In this document: piece by piece, positions 39,471 through 49,756 of the stretch
Layout of the letters: every line of letters begins with the position of its first letter
How positions within the stretch are numbered: position 1 is the first letter of the stretch
Assembly (NCBI GenBank): GCA_050008465.1
Contig: JBEKMO010000010.1
Coordinates: forward strand, 22,668-86,667
Source of the DNA: Fen-330 sp050008465
Lineage (GTDB): Bacteria; Acidobacteriota; Terriglobia; Bryobacterales; Bryobacteraceae
Length of the DNA stretch: 64,000 nucleotides
Reading direction: 5' to 3'
Made by a program: the position numbers and the translations under genes
The notes under the pieces: model-generated
The model's input: only the letters and a program-made list of their open reading frames with translations
Told to the model about the DNA's origin: nothing
Databases searched by the model: none

Positions 39471-39784
39471 GAATCCTTTTCGACGAGTGCCTGCCGCGGC
39501 GCCTGAAGAACTGCCTGCCGGGACTCGACTGCCGGACCGCTCCGGAGATGGGGTGGGCGGGGAAGAGCAACAGTGATTTGCTCGCCCTCGCGGAACCATC
39601 GTTCAGTGTGCTCATCGCGATGGACGCCAACCTCGACTATCAGCAGAACCTTCGAGGCCGCCGTCTGTCCGTCATCATCCTCCGCGCAAGATCGAATCGG
39701 TACGAGGATCTGGCGCCGCTGGCGCTTGCGATCGCCGAGGCAGTGGAGGCGATCAAGCCGGGAGCGATGGTCCGCGTTGCCTGA
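39467..39784 (+). CDS. DUF5615 PIN-like toxin
   Basis: 105 residues. FDECLPRRLKNCLPG at the N-terminus and VLIAMDANLDYQQNL in the middle carry the acidic residues of the PIN-like fold, and SVIILRARSNRYEDL follows. The family is predicted to cleave RNA. It is coupled to the DUF433 gene by an ATGA overlap. This is a type II toxin-antitoxin pair by family and context. Confidence 0.85.
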   Translation: MRILFDECLPRRLKNCLPGLDCRTAPEMGWAGKSNSDLLALAEPSFSVLIAMDANLDYQQNLRGRRLSVIILRARSNRYEDLAPLALAIAEAVEAIKPGAMVRVA

Positions 39785-39884
39785 AGGAGACTGCCGGGCG
39801 GGCAGATCGCGCTGGCCACGGAGACCCTCGTTCAAATCGGGTGGAGAATCCAGGTAGCATAAGGGGTGCGTTTGTGATTCAAAC

Positions 39885-41408
39885 ATGGGAAACGGCAAAG
39901 ACGTTGTCATCGGCATAGACAGCAGCACCACCGCTACGAAGGCGATCGCCTGGAGAGGCGACGGCGGGATCGCGGGGATCGGGCGCAGCCCGATACCGCT
40001 CGCCAGCCCAGCCAACGGCCGGTATGAGCAGAACCCGGAGGACTGGTGGCGGTCTGCCTGCAAGGCGTTGGGAGACTTGTGGGAGCAGGTAGCGCCAGAA
40101 CGGGTTGCCGCCGTGGCGATCTCCAACCAGCGGGAAACCTTCGCGCCGCTGGGGCCGCAAGGCGATCCGGTTCGGCCGGCCATCGTGTGGCTCGACCAGC
40201 GGTGTGAACAGGAGGTGGCCTGGCTCGCCGGCAGGGTCGGCAAGGACGAGATTCATCGAATCTCGGGAAAACCGCCCGACATGGCGCCGGTAGCCTACCG
40301 GATTGCCTGGATGCTGCGCTGGGAAACGGAGCTGTTCCGTGCCACCGCCATGTTCGCGGACGTCCATAGCTACCTGGTTTGGCGGCTCGCCGGGGCGTTT
40401 CGAACGAGCTGGGCGAGCGCGGACCCGCTGGGCCTGTTCGACATGGAGCGGAAAATCTGGTCTCCGGAGGTGATGGCCGCGCTGGAGTTGCGTGAGGAGC
40501 AACTGCCGCAGTTGGCAGCCCCCGGGAGCGTGGTCGGTGTGGTCGGCGACTCCGCTGCCGCCGCAACCGGGCTCGCTCCGGGTACGCTGGTAGTCGCCGG
40601 GGGCGGTGACGGACAGGCTGCGGGTCTGGGGGTCAACGCGCTGGTTCCCTGGCGCGCCTATCTGAATCTCGGAACCGCGGTCGTCTCGGGCACCTACTCT
40701 CGCGAATACCGTACCGGCACGGCGTGGCGCACCATGGGGAGTTGTTCGGGCGAGGGCTACTACTACGAGACGAGCCTCCGGGCCGGGACCTTCCTCCTGG
40801 ATTGGTTTGTGCGCCACCTCTGCCAGGCGCCGGAGGGAGACCGCGGCATCTACGAGAGGCTGGAGGCCGAAGCGGCGAATGCCCCCATCGGCAGCGACGG
40901 GCTGCTCACATTGCCGTACTGGGGCGCGGTGATGACGCCTTACTGGGACCCTCAGGCCAGGGGATGCTTCGTAGGGTTCACGGCATCCCACCGCCTCGGT
41001 CACATCTATCGATCCCTCCTGGAGGGCATCGCCTTGGAACAGACGCTGGTGACCGGCATGATCGAGGAGCAGACCAAGGCCGGGGTCCGGGAGTTCGTGG
41101 CGATTGGGGGCGGCGCTTCGAGCGACCTGTGGTGTCAGATCTTGGCGGACGCTTCCGGCAAGGTTGTCCGCAGATCCCGGACTGTTGAGGCCTCCAGCCT
41201 GGGGGCGGCCATTTGCGCGGCAGTGGGCGCGGGTTGGTTCCCGAGTGCGGCCACCGCTGCCGAGGCGATGTGCGGCGAAATCACTCGGGTAACGGAACCC
41301 TGCCCGCAACGCGCCGCACGTTACGCCGAACTTCTGGGGATCTATCGGGAACTCTACCCGCAATTGCGCGAGACGTTCGCGAAGCTGGCGCGATTCACGG
41401 CGCGCTAG
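39885..41408 (+). CDS. FGGY-family carbohydrate kinase
   Basis: 507 residues, normal for the family. The N-terminal phosphate motif is IGIDSSTTATKAIAW; the substrate-domain segment QRETFAPLGPQGDPVRPAIV and the C-terminal VAIGGGASSDLWCQILAD ATP-binding motif are typical. It phosphorylates a sugar or polyol with ATP; closest in layout to xylulokinases, but the substrate is not clear from sequence. No sugar transporter or isomerase is nearby. Confidence 0.85.
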   Translation: MGNGKDVVIGIDSSTTATKAIAWRGDGGIAGIGRSPIPLASPANGRYEQNPEDWWRSACKALGDLWEQVAPERVAAVAISNQRETFAPLGPQGDPVRPAIVWLDQRCEQEVAWLAGRVGKDEIHRISGKPPDMAPVAYRIAWMLRWETELFRATAMFADVHSYLVWRLAGAFRTSWASADPLGLFDMERKIWSPEVMAALELREEQLPQLAAPGSVVGVVGDSAAAATGLAPGTLVVAGGGDGQAAGLGVNALVPWRAYLNLGTAVVSGTYSREYRTGTAWRTMGSCSGEGYYYETSLRAGTFLLDWFVRHLCQAPEGDRGIYERLEAEAANAPIGSDGLLTLPYWGAVMTPYWDPQARGCFVGFTASHRLGHIYRSLLEGIALEQTLVTGMIEEQTKAGVREFVAIGGGASSDLWCQILADASGKVVRRSRTVEASSLGAAICAAVGAGWFPSAATAAEAMCGEITRVTEPCPQRAARYAELLGIYRELYPQLRETFAKLARFTAR

Positions 41409-41902
41409 CACGTCTTATACCTCCGGCCGAGAATTGCTTCGTGCCCCAGCATCATCAGCAGACCGGCGATCCAGGCGACATGGCCGATGTCGACGGCCAT
41501 GTGTTCTATTGCGAGGAAGATCCAGGTCGGCGGAATGAGGACCAAGGCGACGATCGCAATTCTGCGCCGCAGCCTCCCGCCTTTTTGGCGGACCCGCAGG
41601 TAGAGGTAGGCCAGCACCATGGGGTTGATCAGCCCAATGGCCAGGAGGAGCAAGCCAGACAGGGTCCACGCCTTCGGGTTAAATGGGGGCGAGAGGGCCA
41701 GCAAGGCACACCCCCAGCCGGGTATTGACTCCGAGTAGCGCGTGACGATAACCGCCGGCAAGAAGAAACTTGCCAGGTAGACCATCACGCCCAGCCACAG
41801 GCAGATCCGTTCGATAGAACTACTAGTTCGGCTGCCTGGGCTGGAAACGAAAGCCGGTCCGGGTTGTTCCATGAGGTTGTCCACGGTCCGATAGTAGGCC
41901 AA
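41405..41902 (-). CDS. four-helix membrane protein, copy A
   Basis: 165 residues from a TTG at 41902; GTG 41884 is an alternative. Hydrophobic segments at LWLGVMVYLASFFLPAVIV, LSGLLLLAIGLINPMVLA, RRIAIVALVLIPPTWIFLA and HVAWIAGLLMMLGHEAI give four helices. About two thirds of residues match the tandem copy at 41973-42476. No family is known. Both copies share a conserved block upstream and lie downstream of a CadC-like regulator on the same strand, suggesting they are its targets. Confidence 0.7.
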   Translation of the reverse strand: MAYYRTVDNLMEQPGPAFVSSPGSRTSSSIERICLWLGVMVYLASFFLPAVIVTRYSESIPGWGCALLALSPPFNPKAWTLSGLLLLAIGLINPMVLAYLYLRVRQKGGRLRRRIAIVALVLIPPTWIFLAIEHMAVDIGHVAWIAGLLMMLGHEAILGRRYKTC

Positions 41903-41917
41903 GGGGGGCTTCGGAGT

Positions 41918-41953
41918 CCTTCGGAAAGTCTTACAGAGATCTCACAAAGTGCT
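41918..41953 (-). promoter_or_regulatory. conserved upstream block, copy A
   Basis: The 36 bases are identical with 42492-42527 in the other copy, although the coding parts have diverged. On the minus strand it contains CTGTAAGACTTTCCGAAGG, a half-site arrangement that could suit the winged-helix regulator next door. Confidence 0.45.
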
Positions 41954-41972
41954 TGAGACGCCCGAGAATTGC

Positions 41973-42476
41973 CTAGGACGTCTCGTACTTCCGGCCGAGG
42001 ATTGCTTCGTGCCCCAGCATCAGCAGCAGGCCGGCGATCCAGGCGACATGGCCGATGTGGACGGCCGTTCTTTGTGTTGCGAGGAAGATCCAGGTCGGCG
42101 GAATGAAGGCCAAGGCGATGATCGCAATTCTGCGCCGCAGCTTTCGGCCTCCTCGCCAGAACCACAGACCAAAGTAGGTCAGCACCAGGGGGTTGATCAG
42201 CCCGCTGGCCAGCAGCAGCAAGCCGGACACGTTCCACGCCTTCGGATTAAATGGGGGCGAGAGGGCCGTCCAGGCGCACAGCCAGCCCGGTACTGGCTCG
42301 GTGTTGGGGTAGTCTGGGACGTCAACCGCCGGCAAGAAGAAACTTGCCAGGTAGACCATCACGCCCAGCCATAGGCAGATCAGTTCGAGAGAACGCTCAC
42401 TTCGACTGCCTGGGTTGGAAACGAAAGCCGGTCCAGGTTCTTCCATGAGGTGCTCCATGGTCCGATAGTAGGCCAA
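41973..42476 (-). CDS. four-helix membrane protein, copy B
   Basis: 167 residues, tandem paralogue of the 41405-41902 gene with the same four hydrophobic segments and the conserved ending HVAWIAGLLLMLGHEAILGR. The start is a TTG at 42476 or an ATG at 42458. The unit, including its upstream block, was duplicated and then diverged. It lies about 60 bases after the regulator gene. Function is unknown. Confidence 0.7.
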   Translation of the reverse strand: MAYYRTMEHLMEEPGPAFVSNPGSRSERSLELICLWLGVMVYLASFFLPAVDVPDYPNTEPVPGWLCAWTALSPPFNPKAWNVSGLLLLASGLINPLVLTYFGLWFWRGGRKLRRRIAIIALAFIPPTWIFLATQRTAVHIGHVAWIAGLLLMLGHEAILGRKYETS

Positions 42477-42491
42477 GCGGGGCTTCGGAAT

Positions 42492-42527
42492 CCTTCGGAA
42501 AGTCTTACAGAGATCTCACAAAGTGCT
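42492..42527 (-). promoter_or_regulatory. conserved upstream block, copy B
   Basis: Identical over 36 bases with 41918-41953. It lies just after the end of the CadC-like regulator gene and upstream of copy B, consistent with a regulated promoter shared by both copies. Confidence 0.45.
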
Positions 42528-42535
42528 GATGGCGC

Positions 42536-44353
<1,818 letters not shown>

Positions 44354-44404
44354 TCTGGGTTGATCCAGGTTACCAGAAGCGCGTAGCTCGTGGCCGCCGC
44401 GGGA

Positions 44405-46132
44405 TCATGGTTTCGGCTTCCTCAGGTCGTACACGTAAATCGAATAGCCGACCTTGGCCATCGGCGTCCGCTCGCGGAGCCAGCGATAGCTCGCCGAACC
44501 GAGGTAGACGTCGTGCAGGAGCGTGACGCTGATCGCGGCAAGGCAATCGACTTGGCCGCGGCCGGTGAGGTCATCGGTCGTCGGCAGGCCCTGGTACTCG
44601 ATCCCGTAGTAGGTCATGCTCGCGCGGCCGAAGTAGGCGACGCAGACCGGCTGCTTCCAGCGGATCGAGTCGAGGTACTTCCGCAGTTTCTTCAGGTCCT
44701 GCCCCCAGTCGATATTGGAATCGACGAGGTACTCTGGGCCGCGGCCCGGACCGCCGGCCAGCGTGTTGAAAAAGGCCAGGTAGTGGGGGTAGATCCCCAC
44801 CGACTCGGCCAACAGGACCGCGATGACGAGCGCCAGCAGGCCGGCGCGCGCCCAGCGAAAGCGGTCGAGCCGCTTGTGGAACAGGGCCGCGGCGAGCAGG
44901 ACGAACAGAAACGGATACACGGGCAGCAGGTGGCGGATGCCGATGTTGATGTGGCTCAGCATGCTCAGCAGGAAATATACCGCCGGAGTCAGCGAGACGA
45001 CGAGCCAGCGCAGCGGGATGGCGCGCAATCCTCTGAGCGCCACCAACGGGCCGGCGCGCGCCAGCCAGAGGAGGGCCAGCCCGAAGCACGCCGCGCAAAG
45101 CAGCAGGACGGCGGTTGGCGTTTTCACCGCGAACACCACCGGGAAGTAGTACCACCAGCCGGTCTGCGAGTGCTGGCCCATGAGGTAGGCAGGATGACCG
45201 AGATGGTCATGTACCGCCTGCGCGTGCAATCCGACCAGATAGGGATGGGCGGGCAGGCCCAGCCGCTTCCCAAACCAGTGCAGCGCAGCGCTCACCGGCG
45301 TGGAGCGATCCACCACCGCCGTCAGGCGCGGGCCGTGAATCGACCGCACGGTCTCCGGCCCGTAAACTACGCAGACCGTGGCCACGCAAATCGTCCCCGC
45401 AATGACGAGCGAGACGGCCAGATGCTTCGCCGAGAGCCGGCCTCCGCGGCCTTCCTGCCACCAGCGCAACAGGTAGAACAACAGCAGCAGGGGCAGCAGG
45501 AACAATGCCGAGAACTTGCTGACCAGCGCAAGGCTGAGCATGGCGGCGGCTAGCACCAGGTCGCGGTATCTCTTGGTCTCCAGAAACTTCGCCCAGGTGA
45601 CCACTGCCAGGAAGATGAACAGCGTCACCATCAGATCGGCGGTCACATAGCGGCTGTGGGCGATCAGGTTGGGATCGAAGGCGAACAAAAAGAGCGCAAG
45701 CACCGCGGGCGCCGCGCCAAACTCCCGCCGCGCCCACAAGACGAGCAGCAGGCCGAACAGCAATGTCAGCAGGATGGCGCCCGCGCGACCGAGAAACAGC
45801 AGGGTGTCGGCCGGGACGCGATTCTGGTGCATAAACTGGTAGCTGAAATCGGCCTGGTCCGCGGTGTCCCAGACCTGGCGGTCCGCGGGCAGCGAGGGGT
45901 TCAGTGGCAGCAAGGGCAGGGCAAAGAGCAGCTTGAACAACGGAGGATGCTCGCGGTTCATGCGGTAGTCGCCGGTTTTCCAGTAGCTGTATCCGGCAGC
46001 GAGATAAATGCCTTCGTCCCAGGTTTGGGTCTCCTGGAGAGCCGAGAGCACCTGAACGGCGCCCATCGTCACCAGCAGCGCGGCCACAGCAGCCCAGAAA
46101 GCGGCCCGGACCAATCCTGGAGGTCTATTCAT
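44405..46132 (-). CDS. family 39 glycosyltransferase (GT-C membrane type)
   Basis: 575 residues with about ten hydrophobic segments. Residues DEGIYLAAGYSYWKTGDYRM and REHPPLFKLLFALP are the conserved acidic loop and EHPP motif of the PMT/ArnT-like GT-C enzymes, which use polyprenyl-phosphate sugar. The C-terminal part has a conserved WGQDLKKLRKYLD. It overlaps the upstream LolC/E-like gene by 8 bases. The acceptor is unknown; protein or lipid glycosylation is likely. Confidence 0.85.
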   Translation of the reverse strand: MNRPPGLVRAAFWAAVAALLVTMGAVQVLSALQETQTWDEGIYLAAGYSYWKTGDYRMNREHPPLFKLLFALPLLPLNPSLPADRQVWDTADQADFSYQFMHQNRVPADTLLFLGRAGAILLTLLFGLLLVLWARREFGAAPAVLALFLFAFDPNLIAHSRYVTADLMVTLFIFLAVVTWAKFLETKRYRDLVLAAAMLSLALVSKFSALFLLPLLLLFYLLRWWQEGRGGRLSAKHLAVSLVIAGTICVATVCVVYGPETVRSIHGPRLTAVVDRSTPVSAALHWFGKRLGLPAHPYLVGLHAQAVHDHLGHPAYLMGQHSQTGWWYYFPVVFAVKTPTAVLLLCAACFGLALLWLARAGPLVALRGLRAIPLRWLVVSLTPAVYFLLSMLSHINIGIRHLLPVYPFLFVLLAAALFHKRLDRFRWARAGLLALVIAVLLAESVGIYPHYLAFFNTLAGGPGRGPEYLVDSNIDWGQDLKKLRKYLDSIRWKQPVCVAYFGRASMTYYGIEYQGLPTTDDLTGRGQVDCLAAISVTLLHDVYLGSASYRWLRERTPMAKVGYSIYVYDLRKPKP

Positions 46133-47369
46133 ACCTCAGCGCTTCGGCCGGGGCGATGCGGCTGGCGCTGCGGGCGGGGTAAAGGGTTGCCAGGAAGCTG
46201 ATCAGGATGGCCAGGGCCGCGATCCAGACGCTATCCAACCAGCGCGGGTCGAAGGGGACGTAGCTGAGGGCGTAAACCTCCTCGTCCAGTTGGATCCAGC
46301 GGTACTTGTCGGCCAGGAAGCAGAGGGAGTGCCCGGCCACCAGCCCGATCGAAGTGCCGATCACTCCGATCAGTAGACCCTGGAACTGGAAGATGCGGCG
46401 GATCTGCGCCTGCCGGGCGCCCATGGACACCAGGATAGCGATGTCACGGTACTTCTCCATCACCATCATCATCAGCGTGATCAGGATGTTGAGCGCGGCC
46501 ACCAGCACGATGAGGCCGATGGTCACCCAGGTGACCACCTTCTCCATGTTCAGCGCGCTCAAGATGTGCTTGTTCTGCTCCATCCAGGTGGTGGCGGCCA
46601 GGCGCGGCCCCACCAGCTTGTCTGCCGCGCGGGCAACCTCGGGAGCCCGGTAGATGTCGTCCAGCTTCAGCTCGATGCTGTTGATGACATCCTCCAGAGA
46701 CAACAGTTTCTGCGCCGACTTGAGCGAGGTGAAGACCCAGGCCGAATCGATTTCGAAGAAACCCGATTCGAACACGCCGACGACACGGAAGCGGTAGTCC
46801 GAGGGCCTGGGGCCCAGGGGCGTCAGCTCCCCTTGCGGGCTCATCACGTTCACGATGCTGTTCATCTTCACCCCGAGCGCCTGAGCCACCTTGGCGCCCA
46901 GAATAATGCCCGGAAAGCCCGTGTCGGCCTTGAGGTTCTCGATCGAGCCGGCCTTCAGGTGGCGCAGCATGTCGCTGGTCTCTACTTCCGCGGCGGTTTG
47001 GATGCCCTTCAGCACCACCCCGTCGGAATTGCCGCCCACGTAGAGATAGACCTGCCCGTACAGGGCGGGCGAGCCCGCGGTCACGTGCGGGATTTTGCGG
47101 AGCCTGGCAATCGTCTCGGGCCAATTCTCGATGCCGGTCCCGGGCTCCTTCTCCATGATGTTGACGTGGGCGTAGGCGCCCAGCAGGCTGCGCTGGAGCG
47201 TGTTGCGGAAGCCGTTGTTGATGGCCAGGGCAATCACCAGGGCCATGACCCCGGCGGCCACGCCCAGAACCGAAATGACGGTGATGATGGAGATGACCGC
47301 CTGCTTGCGCTTGGCTCTGAGGTAACGGCGCGCGACGAAGAACTCGAAACGGGCTGTGGGCATCTTCAT
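46125..47369 (-). CDS. LolC/LolE-type lipoprotein-releasing ABC permease
   Basis: 414 residues from the ATG at 47369, whose first bases overlap the lysS stop. The N-terminus FEFFVARRYLRAKRKQAVIS then IITVISVLGVAAGVMALVI is diagnostic for the LolCE family, and the FtsX domain carries MMVMEKYRDIAILVSMGARQ. These proteins work with the LolD ATPase to release lipoproteins from the inner membrane. No lolD is seen in the window. The operon is lysS, this gene, then the GT39 gene. Confidence 0.9.
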   Translation of the reverse strand: MKMPTARFEFFVARRYLRAKRKQAVISIITVISVLGVAAGVMALVIALAINNGFRNTLQRSLLGAYAHVNIMEKEPGTGIENWPETIARLRKIPHVTAGSPALYGQVYLYVGGNSDGVVLKGIQTAAEVETSDMLRHLKAGSIENLKADTGFPGIILGAKVAQALGVKMNSIVNVMSPQGELTPLGPRPSDYRFRVVGVFESGFFEIDSAWVFTSLKSAQKLLSLEDVINSIELKLDDIYRAPEVARAADKLVGPRLAATTWMEQNKHILSALNMEKVVTWVTIGLIVLVAALNILITLMMMVMEKYRDIAILVSMGARQAQIRRIFQFQGLLIGVIGTSIGLVAGHSLCFLADKYRWIQLDEEVYALSYVPFDPRWLDSVWIAALAILISFLATLYPARSASRIAPAEALRYE

Positions 47370-48868
47370 GCGGAGGTGTCGGCCGCGCGGAGTTCGTCGG
47401 CCAGACCGATCGGCCCTTCCGGCCGCAAGAGGGGGAACAGGATCACGTCGCGAATGGACTTGGAGTTGGTGAGCAGCATGACCACGCGGTCGATGCCGAT
47501 TCCCTCGCCGGCGGTGGGCGGCATGCCGTAGGCGAGGGCGCGCAGGAAGTCCTCGTCCATCTGGTGGGCCTCCTCGTCGCCCTGCTCGCGGAGGGCCAGT
47601 TGCTGGTCGAAGCGGCGGCGCTGCTCCAGGGGGTCGTTCAGCTCGGTATAGGCGTTGGCGATCTCCATTCCGGCGGCGATGATCTCGAAGCGCTCGACGA
47701 AGGCGGGCTCGTCGGGCTTGTTCTTGGAGAGCGGCGACATCTCGATGGGGAAATCGTAAATCAGGGTCGGCTGGATGAGCCGCGCCTCGACCACGCGCTC
47801 GAACAGATCCACCAGCGCCTCGCCGGGGGAACCCTTGGTGGAGTGGCACTTCAACCACTCGGGGTCCCGCACCTGCTCGAGGGTCGGCCGGTCCGCGGCC
47901 TGCCAGAACTCGACAATGGACTCGCGCATGCTGAGCCGTTCGAGGCGGCCGAAATCGAGCGTGTGCCCCTGGTAATCGACCACGGTCGAGCCGGTTGCGT
48001 CGAGCGCGACCTGCCGCAGCAACTCAGCCGAGAAATCCATGAGGCCGCGGTAGTCGGTGTAGGCCTGGTAGAACTCCAGCATGGTGAACTCGGGGTTGTG
48101 CCGGGTCGAGATCCCTTCGTTGCGGAAGTTCCGGTTGATCTCGTAGACGCGATCCAGCCCGCCCACCACCAGGCGCTTCAGGTACAACTCCGGCGCGATG
48201 CGAAGGAACAGATCGACGTCCAGGGTGTTGTGATGGGTGACAAAGGGCCGGGCGGTGGCGCCGCCGTACAGCGGCTGCATCATCGGCGTCTCGACCTCCA
48301 GGAAACCGCGCGCCTCGAGCTGGCGGCGGAACGAAGCGACGATCGCGCCGCGCGTGAGAAACACCTGGCGAACCTCGGGATTGGCGATCAGGTCCAGGTA
48401 GCGCTGCCGGTAGCGGATCTCGACGTCCTCCAGGCCATGCCACTTCTCGGGCATCGACAGCAGCGTCTTGGCCAGGAAGTACAGGCGCTCGACGTGCACC
48501 GACAGCTCGCCGGTCCGGGTGCGGAACAAGTAGCCTTCGGCGCCCACGATGTCGCCGATGTCGAGCAGTTGGAAAAGCTGGAAGTCACTCTCGGCGATCG
48601 AATCCTTCCGGACGTAGATCTGCAACTGCTGGCCGTTTTGGAGAAGGTGGGCGAACCCGGCTTTCCCCATGCGGCGGATGGTCTGGAGGCGGCCGCAGAT
48701 GCGCAGCGGGACCTTTTCGGCCAGATCCTCGGCTGTCTTGGCGTCGTAGGCGGCGCGGACTTGGGGGATCGTGTGAGTGAAATCAAACCGCTGGCCGTAC
48801 GGGCGATAGCCCAGCGCCTGGATGTCGCGGATGCGCTGGAGGCGCTGCTCCAATAGCTCTTGTTCCAA
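47366..48868 (-). CDS. lysS: lysyl-tRNA synthetase (class II)
   Basis: 500 residues from a TTG at 48868, which has AGGAG 7 bases upstream. The OB-fold anticodon domain is followed by the class II core with motifs RYRQRYLDLIANPEVRQVFL, RNFRNEGISTRHNPEFTMLE and GIGIDRVVMLLT. It charges tRNA-Lys. It is the first gene of a three-gene operon. Secure. Confidence 0.96.
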   Translation of the reverse strand: MEQELLEQRLQRIRDIQALGYRPYGQRFDFTHTIPQVRAAYDAKTAEDLAEKVPLRICGRLQTIRRMGKAGFAHLLQNGQQLQIYVRKDSIAESDFQLFQLLDIGDIVGAEGYLFRTRTGELSVHVERLYFLAKTLLSMPEKWHGLEDVEIRYRQRYLDLIANPEVRQVFLTRGAIVASFRRQLEARGFLEVETPMMQPLYGGATARPFVTHHNTLDVDLFLRIAPELYLKRLVVGGLDRVYEINRNFRNEGISTRHNPEFTMLEFYQAYTDYRGLMDFSAELLRQVALDATGSTVVDYQGHTLDFGRLERLSMRESIVEFWQAADRPTLEQVRDPEWLKCHSTKGSPGEALVDLFERVVEARLIQPTLIYDFPIEMSPLSKNKPDEPAFVERFEIIAAGMEIANAYTELNDPLEQRRRFDQQLALREQGDEEAHQMDEDFLRALAYGMPPTAGEGIGIDRVVMLLTNSKSIRDVILFPLLRPEGPIGLADELRAADTSA

Positions 48869-48905
48869 GAAACTCTCCTTGAGGCAGGACGAACTTCCGC
48901 CCTAC

Positions 48906-48913
48906 ATTATAAT
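48906..48913. promoter_or_regulatory. symmetrical -10 shared by lysS and the GT2 gene
   Basis: ATTATAAT is its own reverse complement, so TATAAT is present on both strands. On the minus strand it gives a start near 48899 and a 30-nt leader to lysS with AGGAG. On the plus strand it gives a start near 48920, two bases before the GT2 start codon. Confidence 0.5.
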
Positions 48914-48921
48914 GGACTCCA

Positions 48922-49650
48922 TTGGCTTCGATCTCCATCGTCATTCCCGCCTACAACGAAGAAGCCCGCCTCCCTTCCACGCTATCCGCGATCTTGTCGC
49001 ACCTGGCAGCACGCGGCTGGGCGGACTATGAAGTCCTGGTGGTGAACGACGGCTCGACGGACTCCACCGCCGCGGTGACGGAGCAGATTCGGGCGGCGCA
49101 CCCGGGAATCCGGCTGCTCGAGAACCCGGGGAACCGGGGGAAGGGTTATTCAGTGCGGCACGGTATGCTCGAAACCCGGGGCGAATGGGTGCTGTTTACC
49201 GACGCGGACCTTTCGGCGCCGATCGAGGAACTGGACAAGCTGCTCGACGCGGCGCGGGACGAGCAGGCCGCGGTGGCGATCGGCTCGCGCGCGCTGGACC
49301 GGTCGCTCATCGCGCTGCACCAATCCTGGTTCCGCGAGACGGCGGGCCGCATCTTCAACCTGCTGATGCGTCTGGTGACCGGGCTGCCCTTCGCCGACAC
49401 GCAGTGCGGATTCAAGCTCTTCGAGGGCGGGGCCGCGCGCGAGGTGTTCCGCCGCCAGCGCATCGAGCGCTGGGGATTCGACGCCGAAGTGCTGTTCATC
49501 GCCCGGAAGCTGGGCTACAAGATGGTGGAGGTCCCGGTCCGCTGGAGCCACTCCGCAGGGACCAAGGTCAGCATGTTGGGCGACAGCGTGAACATGTTCC
49601 TGGACCTGCTGCGAATCCGTTGGAACCAGATCAGGGGATTGTACAGGTGA
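48922..49650 (+). CDS. family 2 glycosyltransferase (dolichyl-phosphate glucosyltransferase-like)
   Basis: 242 residues from a TTG at 48922; no other start is in frame. SISIVIPAYNEEARLPSTLS, EVLVVNDGSTDSTAAVTEQI and WVLFTDADLSAPIEELDKLL (with the DAD nucleotide-sugar/metal motif) are typical. RWGFDAEVLFIARKLGYKMV is the conserved end. It probably makes a polyprenyl-phosphate sugar that could feed the GT39 enzyme. The predicted promoter implies a nearly leaderless message. Confidence 0.88.
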   Translation: MASISIVIPAYNEEARLPSTLSAILSHLAARGWADYEVLVVNDGSTDSTAAVTEQIRAAHPGIRLLENPGNRGKGYSVRHGMLETRGEWVLFTDADLSAPIEELDKLLDAARDEQAAVAIGSRALDRSLIALHQSWFRETAGRIFNLLMRLVTGLPFADTQCGFKLFEGGAAREVFRRQRIERWGFDAEVLFIARKLGYKMVEVPVRWSHSAGTKVSMLGDSVNMFLDLLRIRWNQIRGLYR

Positions 49651-49666
49651 GGCCCTGGCTAGCCAA

Positions 49667-49756
49667 TTGACGATTGAAGATTGAGCCATTGACGATTGCT
49701 CCGATCCGGGTTCGGGCCGGCAACATCGTCAATGAAGCAATCGTCAATCTTCAATC
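49667..49756. repeat. inverted repeat between converging genes
   Basis: GATTGAAGATTGA (49672-49684) and GACGATTGC (49691-49699) face GCAATCGTCAATCTTCAATC (49737-49756); the left arm has a 6-base insertion. TTGACGATTG also occurs directly repeated at 49667 and 49689. It could fold as a two-way terminator, but has no T-run. Confidence 0.55.

Noticed and set aside
39879..41411. A 510-residue frame opposite the FGGY kinase
   Set aside because: The kinase has its phosphate and ATP motifs; the antisense frame is compositionally biased.
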